From Hymenobacter sp. IS2118 (lineage in GTDB: Bacteria; Bacteroidota; Bacteroidia; Cytophagales; Hymenobacteraceae): a stretch of DNA of 54,492 nucleotides. The position numbers and the translations under genes are program-made. The notes under the pieces are model-generated. The model had not been told where the DNA came from. It was given only the letters and a program-made list of their open reading frames with translations, and did no database searches. The stretch spans positions 1 to 54,492 of the forward strand of contig NZ_JNLX01000150.1 of NCBI RefSeq assembly GCF_000715495.1, read 5' to 3'. Of this stretch, positions 36,842 through 45,277 are shown piece after piece. The number at the start of each line of letters is the position of its first letter. The stretch's first letter is position 1.

Positions 36842-39016
36842 ATGAAGCCTGATTTTTCCACCATTTCTTACAACGCGGCCGTGGTGCCCGCCGCTGCCGC
36901 GCCGGAAACGGCCGCTACGCCCACGCCCGAAGGCATTGCCCTCAAGCCGGTGTACACGGCCGACGATGTGGCCGGGCTCGACCACCTGGGCTTTGGCGCG
37001 GGGCAGGCGCCGTATTTGCGCGGGCCCTACGCCAGTATGTACGTGCAGAATCCGTGGACCATTCGGCAATACGCGGGCTTTTCGACGGCCGAAGCCAGCA
37101 ATGCTTTTTACCGCCGCAACCTGGCCGGCGGGCAGAAAGGGCTGAGCGTGGCCTTCGACTTGGCCACCCACCGGGGCTACGATTCGGACCATCCGCGCGT
37201 GCAGGGTGACGTGGGCAAGGCCGGTGTGGCCATCGACTCGGTAGAGGACATGAAAATTCTGTTCGACCAGATTCCGCTCGATGAGATGTCGGTGAGCATG
37301 ACCATGAACGGGGCCGTGCTGCCCATTCTGGCATTCTACATCGTGGCGGCTGAGGAGCAGGGCGTTGGTCCCGAAAAGCTGGCGGGCACCATTCAGAACG
37401 ATATTCTGAAGGAGTTTATGGTGCGGAACACTTACATCTATCCGCCCGCGCCGAGCATGCGCATCATCGCCGACATTTTCAGCTACACGGCGGCGCTCAT
37501 GCCCAAGTTCAACTCGATTTCCATCTCGGGCTACCACATGCAGGAAGCCGGCGCCACGGCCGATTTGGAGCTGGCCTACACCCTGGCCGACGGCTTGGAA
37601 TACGTGCGCGCCGGGTTGGCGGCGGGCATGAAGATTGACGAGTTTGCGCCGCGCCTGAGCTTCTTTTGGGCCGTGGGCATGAACCATTTCATGGAAATTG
37701 CCAAGCTGCGGGCCGGGCGGCTGCTTTGGGCCAAGCTCATCAAACAGTTCAACCCCACCAACCCCAAAAGCCTGTCGCTGCGCACGCACTGCCAGACCTC
37801 GGGCTACTCGCTTACCGAGCAGGACCCTTACAACAACGTGGCCCGCACCGCCATTGAGGCGCTGGCGGCCGTGCTCGGCGGCACCCAAAGCCTGCACACC
37901 AACGCCCTGGATGAGGCCATTGCGCTACCCACCGACTTCTCGGCCCGCATTGCCCGCAACACCCAGCTCTACCTTCAGCACGAAACCGACGTGACCAAAG
38001 TAGTGGACCCTTGGGGCGGCTCCTACTACGTGGAATCCCTCACCCACAAGCTGGCCGACAAGGCCTGGGCCCTCATGCAGGAAGTGGAAGAATTGGGCGG
38101 CATGGCCAAAGCCATTGAAACCGGCCTGCCCAAGCTGCGCATCGAGGAAGCCGCTGCCCGCAAACAGGCCCGCATCGATGGTGGCCGGGAAATCATCGTG
38201 GGTGTAAACAAGTACCAGACCACCGAAAAAACCGAGGTCGAAGTACTGGACATCGACAACGACGCGGTGCGCGAAAGTCAGATTGCCCGGCTAAAAAGCA
38301 TCCGCGCCAGCCGCGACAACGTGGCCGTGAAAGTAGCCCTGGCCGCCCTCACCGAAGCCGCCGGCATCCGCATCGAAGACCTGAATCCCAGCGAAAACGA
38401 AACTCAACCCTCAACCCTCAGCCCTCAAAACTTACTCGCTCTGGCCGTAACCGCCGCCCGCGCCCGCGCCACGCTCGGCGAAATCTCCGATGCACTCGAA
38501 GCGCAGTTTGGCCGGCACCAGGCCACCACGCGCACCGTATCGGGCGTTTACTCGCAGGAAATGAGCCACAACGAAGCCTTTGAAGAAGCCCGGGCGGCAG
38601 CCGAGGCTTTTGCTGCCCGCGAAGGCCGCCGCCCCCGCATGCTGGTGGCCAAAATGGGCCAGGACGGCCACGACCGGGGCGCTAAAATCATCGCCACCAG
38701 CTTCGCCGACGTGGGCTTCGATGTGGACATCGCCCCCCTCTTCCAAACCCCCGCCGAAGTAGCCCGCCAAGCCGCCGACAACGACGTGCACGTGGTGGGC
38801 GTGAGCAGCCTGGCCGCCGGCCACAAAACCCTACTCCCCCAGCTGCTCACGGAGCTAAAGCAGCTCGACCGCGAAGACATTCTGGTCATCGCCGGCGGCG
38901 TAATTCCGGCCCAGGACTACCAGTTTCTCTACGATGCCGGCGTGGCCGGCGTGTTCGGGCCGGGCACAGTCATCGCCACCGCGGCACTGGAGATTCTGGC
39001 GAAGCTGGGGGAGTAA
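36842..39016 (+). CDS. mutB: methylmalonyl-CoA mutase large (alpha) subunit
   Basis: 724 aa catalytic subunit. The mutase barrel spans roughly 60-560 ([35 protein letters not shown] and [16 protein letters not shown] landmarks). The C-terminal cobalamin domain has [10 protein letters not shown] with the cobalt-ligating His610. Residues about 515-535 form a linker ([15 protein letters not shown]) that is encoded by a short tandem-like repeat and looks inserted. Adenosylcobalamin-dependent; works in propionate metabolism. The chaperone MeaB/ArgK is not in the window. Confidence 0.97.
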   Translation: MKPDFSTISYNAAVVPAAAAPETAATPTPEGIALKPVYTADDVAGLDHLGFGAGQAPYLRGPYASMYVQNPWTIRQYAGFSTAEASNAFYRRNLAGGQKGLSVAFDLATHRGYDSDHPRVQGDVGKAGVAIDSVEDMKILFDQIPLDEMSVSMTMNGAVLPILAFYIVAAEEQGVGPEKLAGTIQNDILKEFMVRNTYIYPPAPSMRIIADIFSYTAALMPKFNSISISGYHMQEAGATADLELAYTLADGLEYVRAGLAAGMKIDEFAPRLSFFWAVGMNHFMEIAKLRAGRLLWAKLIKQFNPTNPKSLSLRTHCQTSGYSLTEQDPYNNVARTAIEALAAVLGGTQSLHTNALDEAIALPTDFSARIARNTQLYLQHETDVTKVVDPWGGSYYVESLTHKLADKAWALMQEVEELGGMAKAIETGLPKLRIEEAAARKQARIDGGREIIVGVNKYQTTEKTEVEVLDIDNDAVRESQIARLKSIRASRDNVAVKVALAALTEAAGIRIEDLNPSENETQPSTLSPQNLLALAVTAARARATLGEISDALEAQFGRHQATTRTVSGVYSQEMSHNEAFEEARAAAEAFAAREGRRPRMLVAKMGQDGHDRGAKIIATSFADVGFDVDIAPLFQTPAEVARQAADNDVHVVGVSSLAAGHKTLLPQLLTELKQLDREDILVIAGGVIPAQDYQFLYDAGVAGVFGPGTVIATAALEILAKLGE

Positions 39017-39082
39017 TTATTTAGAGCAGTATGTTTACGAAAGTAGACAACCGTTGATGTTTAACAAAATCTATTTTTAAAC

Positions 39083-40513
39083 ATGATTTCTAGACTCGAA
39101 ATATCAGGCTTTAAAACCTTCACTGGGTTTAGCATCGACTTTATGCCTTTTACAGTTATCGCGGGCACTAACGGCAGTGGTAAAAGCAATCTATTCGATG
39201 CTATTCAATTGCTGGGTTCTATTGCCGATACTGATTTACAATCTGCTTTTGATGTTCAAAGAGGGGAAGCACGAGAGCTTTTTACTTTACGACCAGATGG
39301 TACCTATGCGACTGAGATGCGTTTTGCAGTTGAGTTATTACTCAATAAGCAAGTGCAAGACAAATTTGGCGGTCAAGCAACTCTAAAATATACCCGACTT
39401 CGCTATGAAGTGCAGATTCAGCGATTAACTGATAGTCGTGGATTTGACCGCCTAACAGTCGCCTACGAACGCCTTGTGCCAATCGCAAAAGCTACAGACG
39501 AGTGGTTCAAAGACAACACGCCACGTGGCGGAGCCGATGTATGGCGCCCTTCCACCCATGGGGGAGCTACCCCTTTTATCAATACACGGGACTCCGATAC
39601 TACGCTGAATGGTGCCGCACTGAAACCACAGCAAGAAATTTACATGCGGCAGGATGGTACGCGTGGCGGACGGCCTAGCCCCGCGCTCGAACTCGAACAG
39701 ACAGTACTTAGTAGCGTCACAAAAACAGATTTTCCGCATGTCTTCGCGGCCAAGCAAGAAATGTTGAACTGGCGCTTTCTTCAGCTTAATCCTGTTGAAT
39801 TGCGCAAACCTAGCTCCTTCCAATCGAATGGCAAAGGCATAGTAGCTGCTGATGGCGCTAACCTGCCTGCTGCCCTAGCCCGAATGATGGCCGACGACCA
39901 TGGATTACTGCACCGCCTTTCAAGAGAAGTCCATCGATTATTACCCAGTATCCGACAACTGGAATTAGAGCGAGACGAACCCAAACAACAACATGTGCTT
40001 TATGCGACCATGAGCGACGGCCGCAAGTTTAGCTCCCGGGTGTTGTCTGAAGGCACCCTGCGTCTCATTGCCCTATGTGCCTTTAAATATGATGACCGAT
40101 ATGAAGGCGTATTGTGCTTCGAAGAGCCTGAAAACGGTATTCATCCCTATCGGCTACACAATATGATAGAGTTGCTACGCGACTTAGCGACGGACTTTAG
40201 CGACCCTAGCGAACCTGTCCTTCGGCAGTTGCTGGTAAATACCCATTCACCCGGCCTGCTGGCAGCACTGGTAGCGATTGAACAGGAAACACCATTTACG
40301 GCACTTTTTGCTTCGCTTGTTCCGCGTACTGCTCCCAACACGTTGCCTAGTTTACACACGGTAATGTTACCTATTTCTTTTTCTCGACAACAAGCTCTTG
40401 ACTTCGATGGCGGCAGTATCAGCCGGTATACCTTACAGGAAGCCATTAATTATCTACAATCTGAGGATGTAGAAAAGGCCATCGAACAGCTTACCACAAT
40501 TCAGCAGGCATGA
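39083..40513 (+). CDS. AAA_21-type ATPase (RecF/OLD-like), putative defence gene
   Basis: 476 aa. The N-terminus ISRLEISGFKTFTGF is the SMC/RecF-like start. Walker A GTNGSGKSNLFDAI is at about residues 28-41, an ABC-type signature-like segment SEGTLRLIAL is near 320, and Walker B is VLCFEEPENGIHP. No nuclease domain is fused, so activity would depend on a partner. The following gene overlaps it by four bases (ATGA) and is a DUF4276/Toprim-type partner, a pairing typical of anti-phage or anti-plasmid cassettes. Base composition is visibly lower in GC than the flanking mut genes, which suggests acquisition. Confidence 0.85.
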   Translation: MISRLEISGFKTFTGFSIDFMPFTVIAGTNGSGKSNLFDAIQLLGSIADTDLQSAFDVQRGEARELFTLRPDGTYATEMRFAVELLLNKQVQDKFGGQATLKYTRLRYEVQIQRLTDSRGFDRLTVAYERLVPIAKATDEWFKDNTPRGGADVWRPSTHGGATPFINTRDSDTTLNGAALKPQQEIYMRQDGTRGGRPSPALELEQTVLSSVTKTDFPHVFAAKQEMLNWRFLQLNPVELRKPSSFQSNGKGIVAADGANLPAALARMMADDHGLLHRLSREVHRLLPSIRQLELERDEPKQQHVLYATMSDGRKFSSRVLSEGTLRLIALCAFKYDDRYEGVLCFEEPENGIHPYRLHNMIELLRDLATDFSDPSEPVLRQLLVNTHSPGLLAALVAIEQETPFTALFASLVPRTAPNTLPSLHTVMLPISFSRQQALDFDGGSISRYTLQEAINYLQSEDVEKAIEQLTTIQQA

Positions 40514-41172
40514 AGCAGCTTGTTATTGCTTTCAGCCCGGAGGGCCCGACCGATATCCGGTTCCTGAGCGAAATCATCAAACGGACGGCGACGGAATAAC
40601 TATCATCTCCTCAAGCGAAAGGGGAAGCAGAAGTATTGGACCCCATTCCACTGCCCCGTGAAAAAGGAAGTGCCGCCGCAATGATTTTGCAACTGTCTCG
40701 GGATGCACGAGGATATCATTGTCTGATTATCCATGCCGATGCGGACCATGACACCCCTGTCCCGGCCTTGGATGAGCGCATTCTACCAGGCAAAGAATTG
40801 GTTGCTAAAGAGCCAGTCGCCAGCGTTTGCCAACTAATTGTTCCGCTCATTCCCGTCCACATGACAGAGGCTTGGATGCTGGCAGACCCTGACGCACTGT
40901 TAAGAGCAACTGACACGCCACTATCAGCAGCCCAGCTTCACTTACCTACTGCCGCAGGAGCAGAGCGCAAAGCTCGGCCAAAGGAGTTTCTAGAAGAATT
41001 TATCCGCGAGTCGCAAGCCCATTTAAGCCGCAAACGTGACCGAATCGACTTGGGGGATTTATATGCTCTGCTGTCCGACAGCATTTCTGCCGTACGCCTA
41101 AATGCATTGCCCTCTTATCAGCAGTTCAAAGCTGATTTCTCGGTTGCATTAACGAGCCTAGGATTTTTGTAA
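40510..41172 (+). pseudogene. DUF4276-type partner of the ATPase, with in-frame stop
   Basis: Starting at the ATG that overlaps the ATPase stop, the protein begins MKQLVIAFSPEGPTDIRFL (the EGPTD segment is typical of the family), then hits TAA after 29 codons. The same frame continues without further stops to 41172 and holds the rest: LIIHADADHD, VHMTEAWMLADPDAL and ERKARPKEFLEEF. DUF4276 proteins are thought to be Toprim-like nucleases that work with an adjacent AAA ATPase. The stop may be inactivating. Alternatively a TTG at 40636 could start a shorter product lacking the first strand and its acidic residue. A sequencing error is also possible. Confidence 0.7.
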
Positions 41173-41230
41173 ACAGATGGTTCTATCCATTTCCCTGCCT
41201 CATGCCGCTAAAAACCATCTCGCAACCCCA

Positions 41231-41256
41231 GGCCCGCCCCACCCGGCGGGCCTTTT
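41231..41256 (+). terminator. terminator after the ATPase/DUF4276 pair
   Basis: GGCCCGCC and GGCGGGCC pair around a short C-rich loop and are followed by TTTT. It closes the acquired cassette on its right side. Confidence 0.8.
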
Positions 41257-41333
41257 GCGTGCCTGCCGCAGCCCTAGCAGCCCGCACCGCCATCAATTAA
41301 GTAAGTTGGACGCTCCAGCTTCCCTTCGCCGTT

Positions 41334-41696
41334 ATGCACCTGCTCGCCCAAGTCCTCATTGCCCTTGTGGCCCTTATTCATCGGTATATCTTGTGGCTGG
41401 AGATGTTTGCCTGGACCACGCGCGGGCCGAGAACCTTCCGTTCGCTACGGCCCGAGCTATTTGAGCCAACCAAGGTGCTGGCGGCTAATCAGGGGCTGTA
41501 CAACGGGTTTCTGGCGGCCGGGCTGATTTGGGCGCTGCTGATATCGGACCCGGCCTGGCACCGCAACGTGGCCAGCTTTTTCCTGGGCTGCGTGGCGGTG
41601 GCGGGCGCGTATGGCGCGGCCACGGCTGGCGGGCGCATCCTGCTGGTGCAAACGGTGCCGGCCCTGCTGGCGCTGGTGGCCGTGTGGCTGGCGTGA
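41334..41696 (+). CDS. DUF1304 integral membrane protein
   Basis: 120 aa with four hydrophobic helices and the DUF1304 pattern: an N-terminal helix with IHRYILWLEMFAW, then LFEPTKVLAANQGLYNGFLAAGL, a third helix, and VQTVPALLALV. Members are small inner-membrane proteins of unknown function. It is convergent with the ASCH-like gene, 12 bp away. Confidence 0.88.
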   Translation: MHLLAQVLIALVALIHRYILWLEMFAWTTRGPRTFRSLRPELFEPTKVLAANQGLYNGFLAAGLIWALLISDPAWHRNVASFFLGCVAVAGAYGAATAGGRILLVQTVPALLALVAVWLA

Positions 41697-41708
41697 TTTA
41701 ACCAGCGG

Positions 41709-42221
41709 CTACCGGCGCGCGAACTCAATTACCCACACCCACTCGTTGCGCGCCCAGGCGCTGGGATAGATGGAATCGAGCAGGCCCCGAAAGGCGGCGA
41801 TGGGGCTGCTGTACCAGCAAAAAGCATCGGCTTGGGTGGCGTGGGGCTCTACGCCGCCCCATTGCGGCGGGCCGGCCGCCAGCCGGGCGCGGATACCTTC
41901 GGCCATAGCGTCGGCCTCACTGAGGCAGCGCACCTGCTCGGCCTGCACGCCAACGATTTGCAGCACGAGCGATGGGGCTTCTTGCACCCGTAGCAGTTCG
42001 CCGGCCGCGCCGAAGGGCAGCGGTACCGGGGGCAGCCGCGTGGGCTGGGTCGTTTGCCGGTCTTCAAATAGCGCTGTCCCCTGCGCGCCGAGGCCGACAA
42101 ACCGGTACCGGTCCGGCTCCTGCTGCATGGGGGAGTCGGCGGGCAGGCGGCGGCGGGTTACGGTTTTGCGGCCGGCTTGCACGGCCGCCAGCATGGCCGG
42201 GTTGAACGAGATGCTGCGCAT
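41709..42221 (-). CDS. ASCH-domain-like protein
   Basis: 170 aa. ISFNPAMLAAVQAGRKTVTRR at the start is the typical ASCH/YqfB-like opening (target-binding loop with GRKTxTRR), followed by PFGAAGELLRVQEAPSLV, which replaces the usual GDxLWVRET segment. ASCH proteins bind RNA or modified nucleosides, and similar small versions are frequent in phages. No phage genes surround it. The role is uncertain. Confidence 0.65.
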   Translation of the reverse strand: MRSISFNPAMLAAVQAGRKTVTRRRLPADSPMQQEPDRYRFVGLGAQGTALFEDRQTTQPTRLPPVPLPFGAAGELLRVQEAPSLVLQIVGVQAEQVRCLSEADAMAEGIRARLAAGPPQWGGVEPHATQADAFCWYSSPIAAFRGLLDSIYPSAWARNEWVWVIEFARR

Positions 42222-42285
42222 ACGGCAAAGTAAGCCGCTAAGCGGACGGCAGGCTGGGCGCGGGTCGTTAGCCTATCTTCGCTTT

Positions 42286-42687
42286 GTGATTCCAACCGTA
42301 CATTATTTTAGCAACGCAGCTGCTGTTATTTCCTACGCGCCGGCAGGTTACGTGCGGCTCGATTGGCAGCCGGTGGCAGCTTCGGCTACTGAGCTGCGCG
42401 CCATTTACGAGCACGTGCTTCGCGCCCTGCACCACCACCGCAGCACGGCCCTGATGTCGGTGCACAACCAACGCCCACCCATGCCGCCCGACGTGCAGGA
42501 ATGGCTGGTAGAAAGCTGGATTCCGCGGGCGGTGACCGAGGTGGGCTACGGCCGCTGCGCCATCGTGGAGGCGGCCGCACCACTTAGCCGGCTGGCCGCC
42601 CGCGCCGTGGGCACCGGACTGAAAGGGCAGTTGAGCTACGCGTTTTTTGCCACCGATGCCGAGGCCGATGCCTGGCTGCGGAAGTAA
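42286..42687 (+). CDS. SpoIIAA/STAS-like small protein, GTG start
   Basis: 133 aa if it begins at GTG 42286. The layout (YVRLDW, SATELRAIYEHVLRAL, STALMSVHNQRPPMP, WLVESWIPRAV, CAIVEAAAPLSRLAARAV, SYAFFATDAEADAWLRK) is a SpoIIAA-like alternating fold similar to the gene at 24173. A TATCTTCG just 4 bp before the GTG resembles a -7 box. If that is used, the mRNA would start at or inside the first codons, so either the message is leaderless or the real start lies elsewhere. The frame upstream overlaps the ASCH gene antisense and is not credible. Confidence 0.6.
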   Translation: MIPTVHYFSNAAAVISYAPAGYVRLDWQPVAASATELRAIYEHVLRALHHHRSTALMSVHNQRPPMPPDVQEWLVESWIPRAVTEVGYGRCAIVEAAAPLSRLAARAVGTGLKGQLSYAFFATDAEADAWLRK

Positions 42688-42752
42688 CCGAAGGCACTAA
42701 AAAAGCCGGCTGCCAGACCTGCCACGGGCGCCGGGCAGCGCAGCGCCTTGCG

Positions 42753-43235
42753 TTATGAGAGCAGGGCGAGGGCTTCCTCGTTGCCCTTCTGCAACGCCAG
42801 GCCGCCGGCCGTGAAGCCGCGGGCATCGGCAATGGTGCGGTCGGCGCCGGCTTCGAGCAGGAGCTGCACGAGGTTGTTGCGCCCAAACATGGCGGCAAAC
42901 ATGAGGGCGGTGCTGCCAGTAGCGTTTTGATGGTCGAGGCTGGCGCCGTGTTGGATGAGGAGGCGGGCCATTTCGGGGTAGCCTTTGAAGCCGACACCCA
43001 TCAGGGCGGTGTTGCCGCTCAGGTCCTGCCCGTTGGGGACGGCACCAGCTTCGAGCAGGAATTTGGTGGCATCGAGGTGGTTTTCGTAAGCGGCCAGTAC
43101 CAGGGCCGAAAAGCCTTTTTCGTTGGTCATGTTCACGTCGAGGCCGGTGGCCAGCAGCTCGCGCAAGGTGGCTACATCGCCGCGGCGGGCGGCATCAAAC
43201 AGCAAGTCTTCGGAAAGGGGGGAAGTCAAATCCAT
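42753..43235 (-). CDS. ankyrin repeat protein
   Basis: 160 aa made of four ankyrin repeats: LLFDAARRGDVATLRELLATG, KGFSALVLAAYENHLDATKFL, SGNTALMGVGFKGYPEMARLL and TGSTALMFAAMFGRNNLVQLL, plus a final partial one. No signal peptide. Such small ankyrin proteins in Bacteroidota are often partners of catalases or toxins, but no such neighbour is present here, so the binding partner is unknown. Confidence 0.9.
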   Translation of the reverse strand: MDLTSPLSEDLLFDAARRGDVATLRELLATGLDVNMTNEKGFSALVLAAYENHLDATKFLLEAGAVPNGQDLSGNTALMGVGFKGYPEMARLLIQHGASLDHQNATGSTALMFAAMFGRNNLVQLLLEAGADRTIADARGFTAGGLALQKGNEEALALLS

Positions 43236-43424
43236 AAAATCAAAAAGAGGACGTTAAGTTATCAGTCATTAGCTGTTGGCACTAAGGCAATCATCTGACT
43301 AACAACCAACAACCCGTTTACTTTTGAACAACTGCTAACCCGGCCGAAACCAATCCGTGCGGCCGGCGGCAGCTATCACCGGACAACACTACTCCAAACG
43401 AGCGGCAATGTTTGCTTCCGGCTG

Positions 43425-44168
43425 CTAAAACCAGAGCAAAACTACCAGCACCAGCACCGCCAACAGCCCGCTTACGGCGGCGGTATTTACTACGGTTTCG
43501 GGCGCGCGGCCGGGCCACACGCCCACGCCCGCCACCAGGCCCAGCAGCAGCGGCAGCAGCGCAAACGCGCCGTAGATGCCGCCGCCGTGGGGCCGAAATG
43601 GCGCCGAACCATCTGGCGAATCCGGCGAGCTAACGAATTGCACCACGCCAAGCAAGGGCGTCTTCCAAACCGTGATTTGCTGGTTTTCGCGCACCCGGTG
43701 CCCAATGCTGCTGGGCAGCCGGAAAGTGGCGTGCGCGGTATGCACCCGGTAGGCAATCTGCGGGTCGGAGAGCGCCGAGGACACGGCCACCGGCGTACGG
43801 GAACGCACGGTTTCGCCAGCAAACTCGCGCTGGGGCAAGGCCCAGTCGAGGGCCAGCACCAGGCAGCCGAGCAGCAGGGCCGCGTTGAGGCGGCGACCCA
43901 CGCGGGCGTAGCCAACCAGCCGGTCGTCGGGCCGGGCGGCGGGCGTGTCGCCTTCGGGCTGCTGGGCCAGCAGCAAGTCGTAGGCCATACGCCGGCGGGG
44001 GTTGCCGAGAATATCAAACCCGGTTTCTACTTCGGCCAGCCGGGCTTTCATGGCGCGGTCGGTGGCCGCGAGGCGCTTGAGGCGGGCCCGCTGCCGCGCA
44101 TACGCCTGCTCAATCTGAACAGCCGTGGCCAGGGGGCCCACGCCCAGAATGCGGTAATAGTTCTGCAT
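43425..44168 (-). CDS. J-domain-like membrane protein lacking the HPD motif
   Basis: 247 aa from MQNYYRILGV (44168). Residues 1-68 look like a DnaJ J-domain (YYRILGVGPLATAVQIEQAYARQ, then FDILGNPRRRMAYDLLL), but the HPD tripeptide between helices II and III, needed to stimulate DnaK, is absent (RARLKRLAATDRAMKAR instead). A transmembrane helix at about 92-110 (LLLGCLVLALDWAL) follows, then a soluble region and two more hydrophobic helices near the C-terminus (ALLPLLLGLVAGVGV, GLLAVLVLVVLLWF). It probably uses the fold as a binding module at the membrane. Function unknown. Confidence 0.7.
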   Translation of the reverse strand: MQNYYRILGVGPLATAVQIEQAYARQRARLKRLAATDRAMKARLAEVETGFDILGNPRRRMAYDLLLAQQPEGDTPAARPDDRLVGYARVGRRLNAALLLGCLVLALDWALPQREFAGETVRSRTPVAVSSALSDPQIAYRVHTAHATFRLPSSIGHRVRENQQITVWKTPLLGVVQFVSSPDSPDGSAPFRPHGGGIYGAFALLPLLLGLVAGVGVWPGRAPETVVNTAAVSGLLAVLVLVVLLWF

Positions 44169-44390
44169 AAGCCAACTGCGGGAAGGCCCTAAAGTACAGC
44201 CCACGCGCGACTTCAAAACGCCCCACACCCCGCCCCTATTGCTTGCTGGTGCCGGGTGGGGGCGTCGATGCTACCCGCTGCCCCACGGCTGCATAACCGC
44301 CAGTATTGGTTTGCCAAGGCCAGCCCCGTACTTAGCAGGCCGTTTTCTGGCCCCGACAACTTCATACCCTCAACTCACTCCTCGGCCCGC

Positions 44391-45248
44391 ATGAACGCAT
44401 CGACGGAATGGAGCATGCTGGAAGTGGCGCAGGTGCGCGGCCGCTCGCGGCTGGTGGCCTGCAAAAACATCCAGCCGCTGAAGCTGCTGCAACCGGCCTC
44501 GCCCGGCAGCGCCGTACACGTAGTGCTGAGCAGCTACGGCGGCGGCCTGGTGGCGGGCGACGTTATCCGGTTGCGGGTAGCGGTGCGGGCCGGCGCGCAG
44601 CTCGTGCTCAGCACCCAGGCCAGCACCCGGGTCTTCCGCTCCATTGATGGGGCCGTGGCCGAGCAGCGCACCGTGGGCGAGCTGGCCGATGACGCACTGG
44701 CCGTGGTGTTTCCCGACCCGGTGGTGCCGCAGGCCGAAAGCCGTTACCGGCAGGTGCAGGAGTGGCACTTGCAGCCGTCTTCCCTCCTGCTGCTGGTCGA
44801 TTGGTTGCACTCCGGCCGCATGGACCAGGGCGAGCGATTCGCCTTCACCTCGTTGCATTCCGAATTGCGGGTGCGGGTGGCGGGCCGGCTGCTGGTGCTG
44901 GACCGGTTTGCCTTTGCGCCAGCGGAAAACATAGCCACCGCGCCAGCCAACTTCGCGGCGTATCAGAGCTTCTTCTCGGTTTTCCTGGTGGGCAGCCCCG
45001 ACGATGCGCGGTTTACTTTTCTGGGCGAAATGCTGGCGCGGCAGCAGCTACCCGGCAGCACAGAACCGCATTTCAGCATCAACAGCCAACCATACGCGGT
45101 TTCGGTGGTGCGGGCGCGGGCGAATGTTTGGGTGCTGCGAGCCGCCGCACCAAGCCGCATGGCGCTGCAGCCGCTGTGCGACGCGCTGCTGGCGGCATTA
45201 GCAGCAGAAGAGGTATTGGGGTTTAATCCGTTGGCGCGAAAGTATTGA
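44391..45248 (+). CDS. ureD: urease accessory protein UreD (UreH)
   Basis: 285 aa from MNASTEWSMLEVAQVRGRSR. Typical UreD segments are SYGGGLVAGDVIRLRVAVRAGAQLVLSTQASTRVF, given here in part, and FPDPVVPQAESRYRQ. UreD binds apo-urease with UreF and UreG during nickel insertion. It is separated from ureC, ureF and ureG by about 4.5 kb holding a receptor and a two-component pair, and is on the opposite strand to them. The frame is open 45 codons upstream without urease character. Confidence 0.93.
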   Translation: MNASTEWSMLEVAQVRGRSRLVACKNIQPLKLLQPASPGSAVHVVLSSYGGGLVAGDVIRLRVAVRAGAQLVLSTQASTRVFRSIDGAVAEQRTVGELADDALAVVFPDPVVPQAESRYRQVQEWHLQPSSLLLLVDWLHSGRMDQGERFAFTSLHSELRVRVAGRLLVLDRFAFAPAENIATAPANFAAYQSFFSVFLVGSPDDARFTFLGEMLARQQLPGSTEPHFSINSQPYAVSVVRARANVWVLRAAAPSRMALQPLCDALLAALAAEEVLGFNPLARKY

Positions 45249-45277
45249 GGGAAGGGCCGAGGTAAACGTACCCCCGG

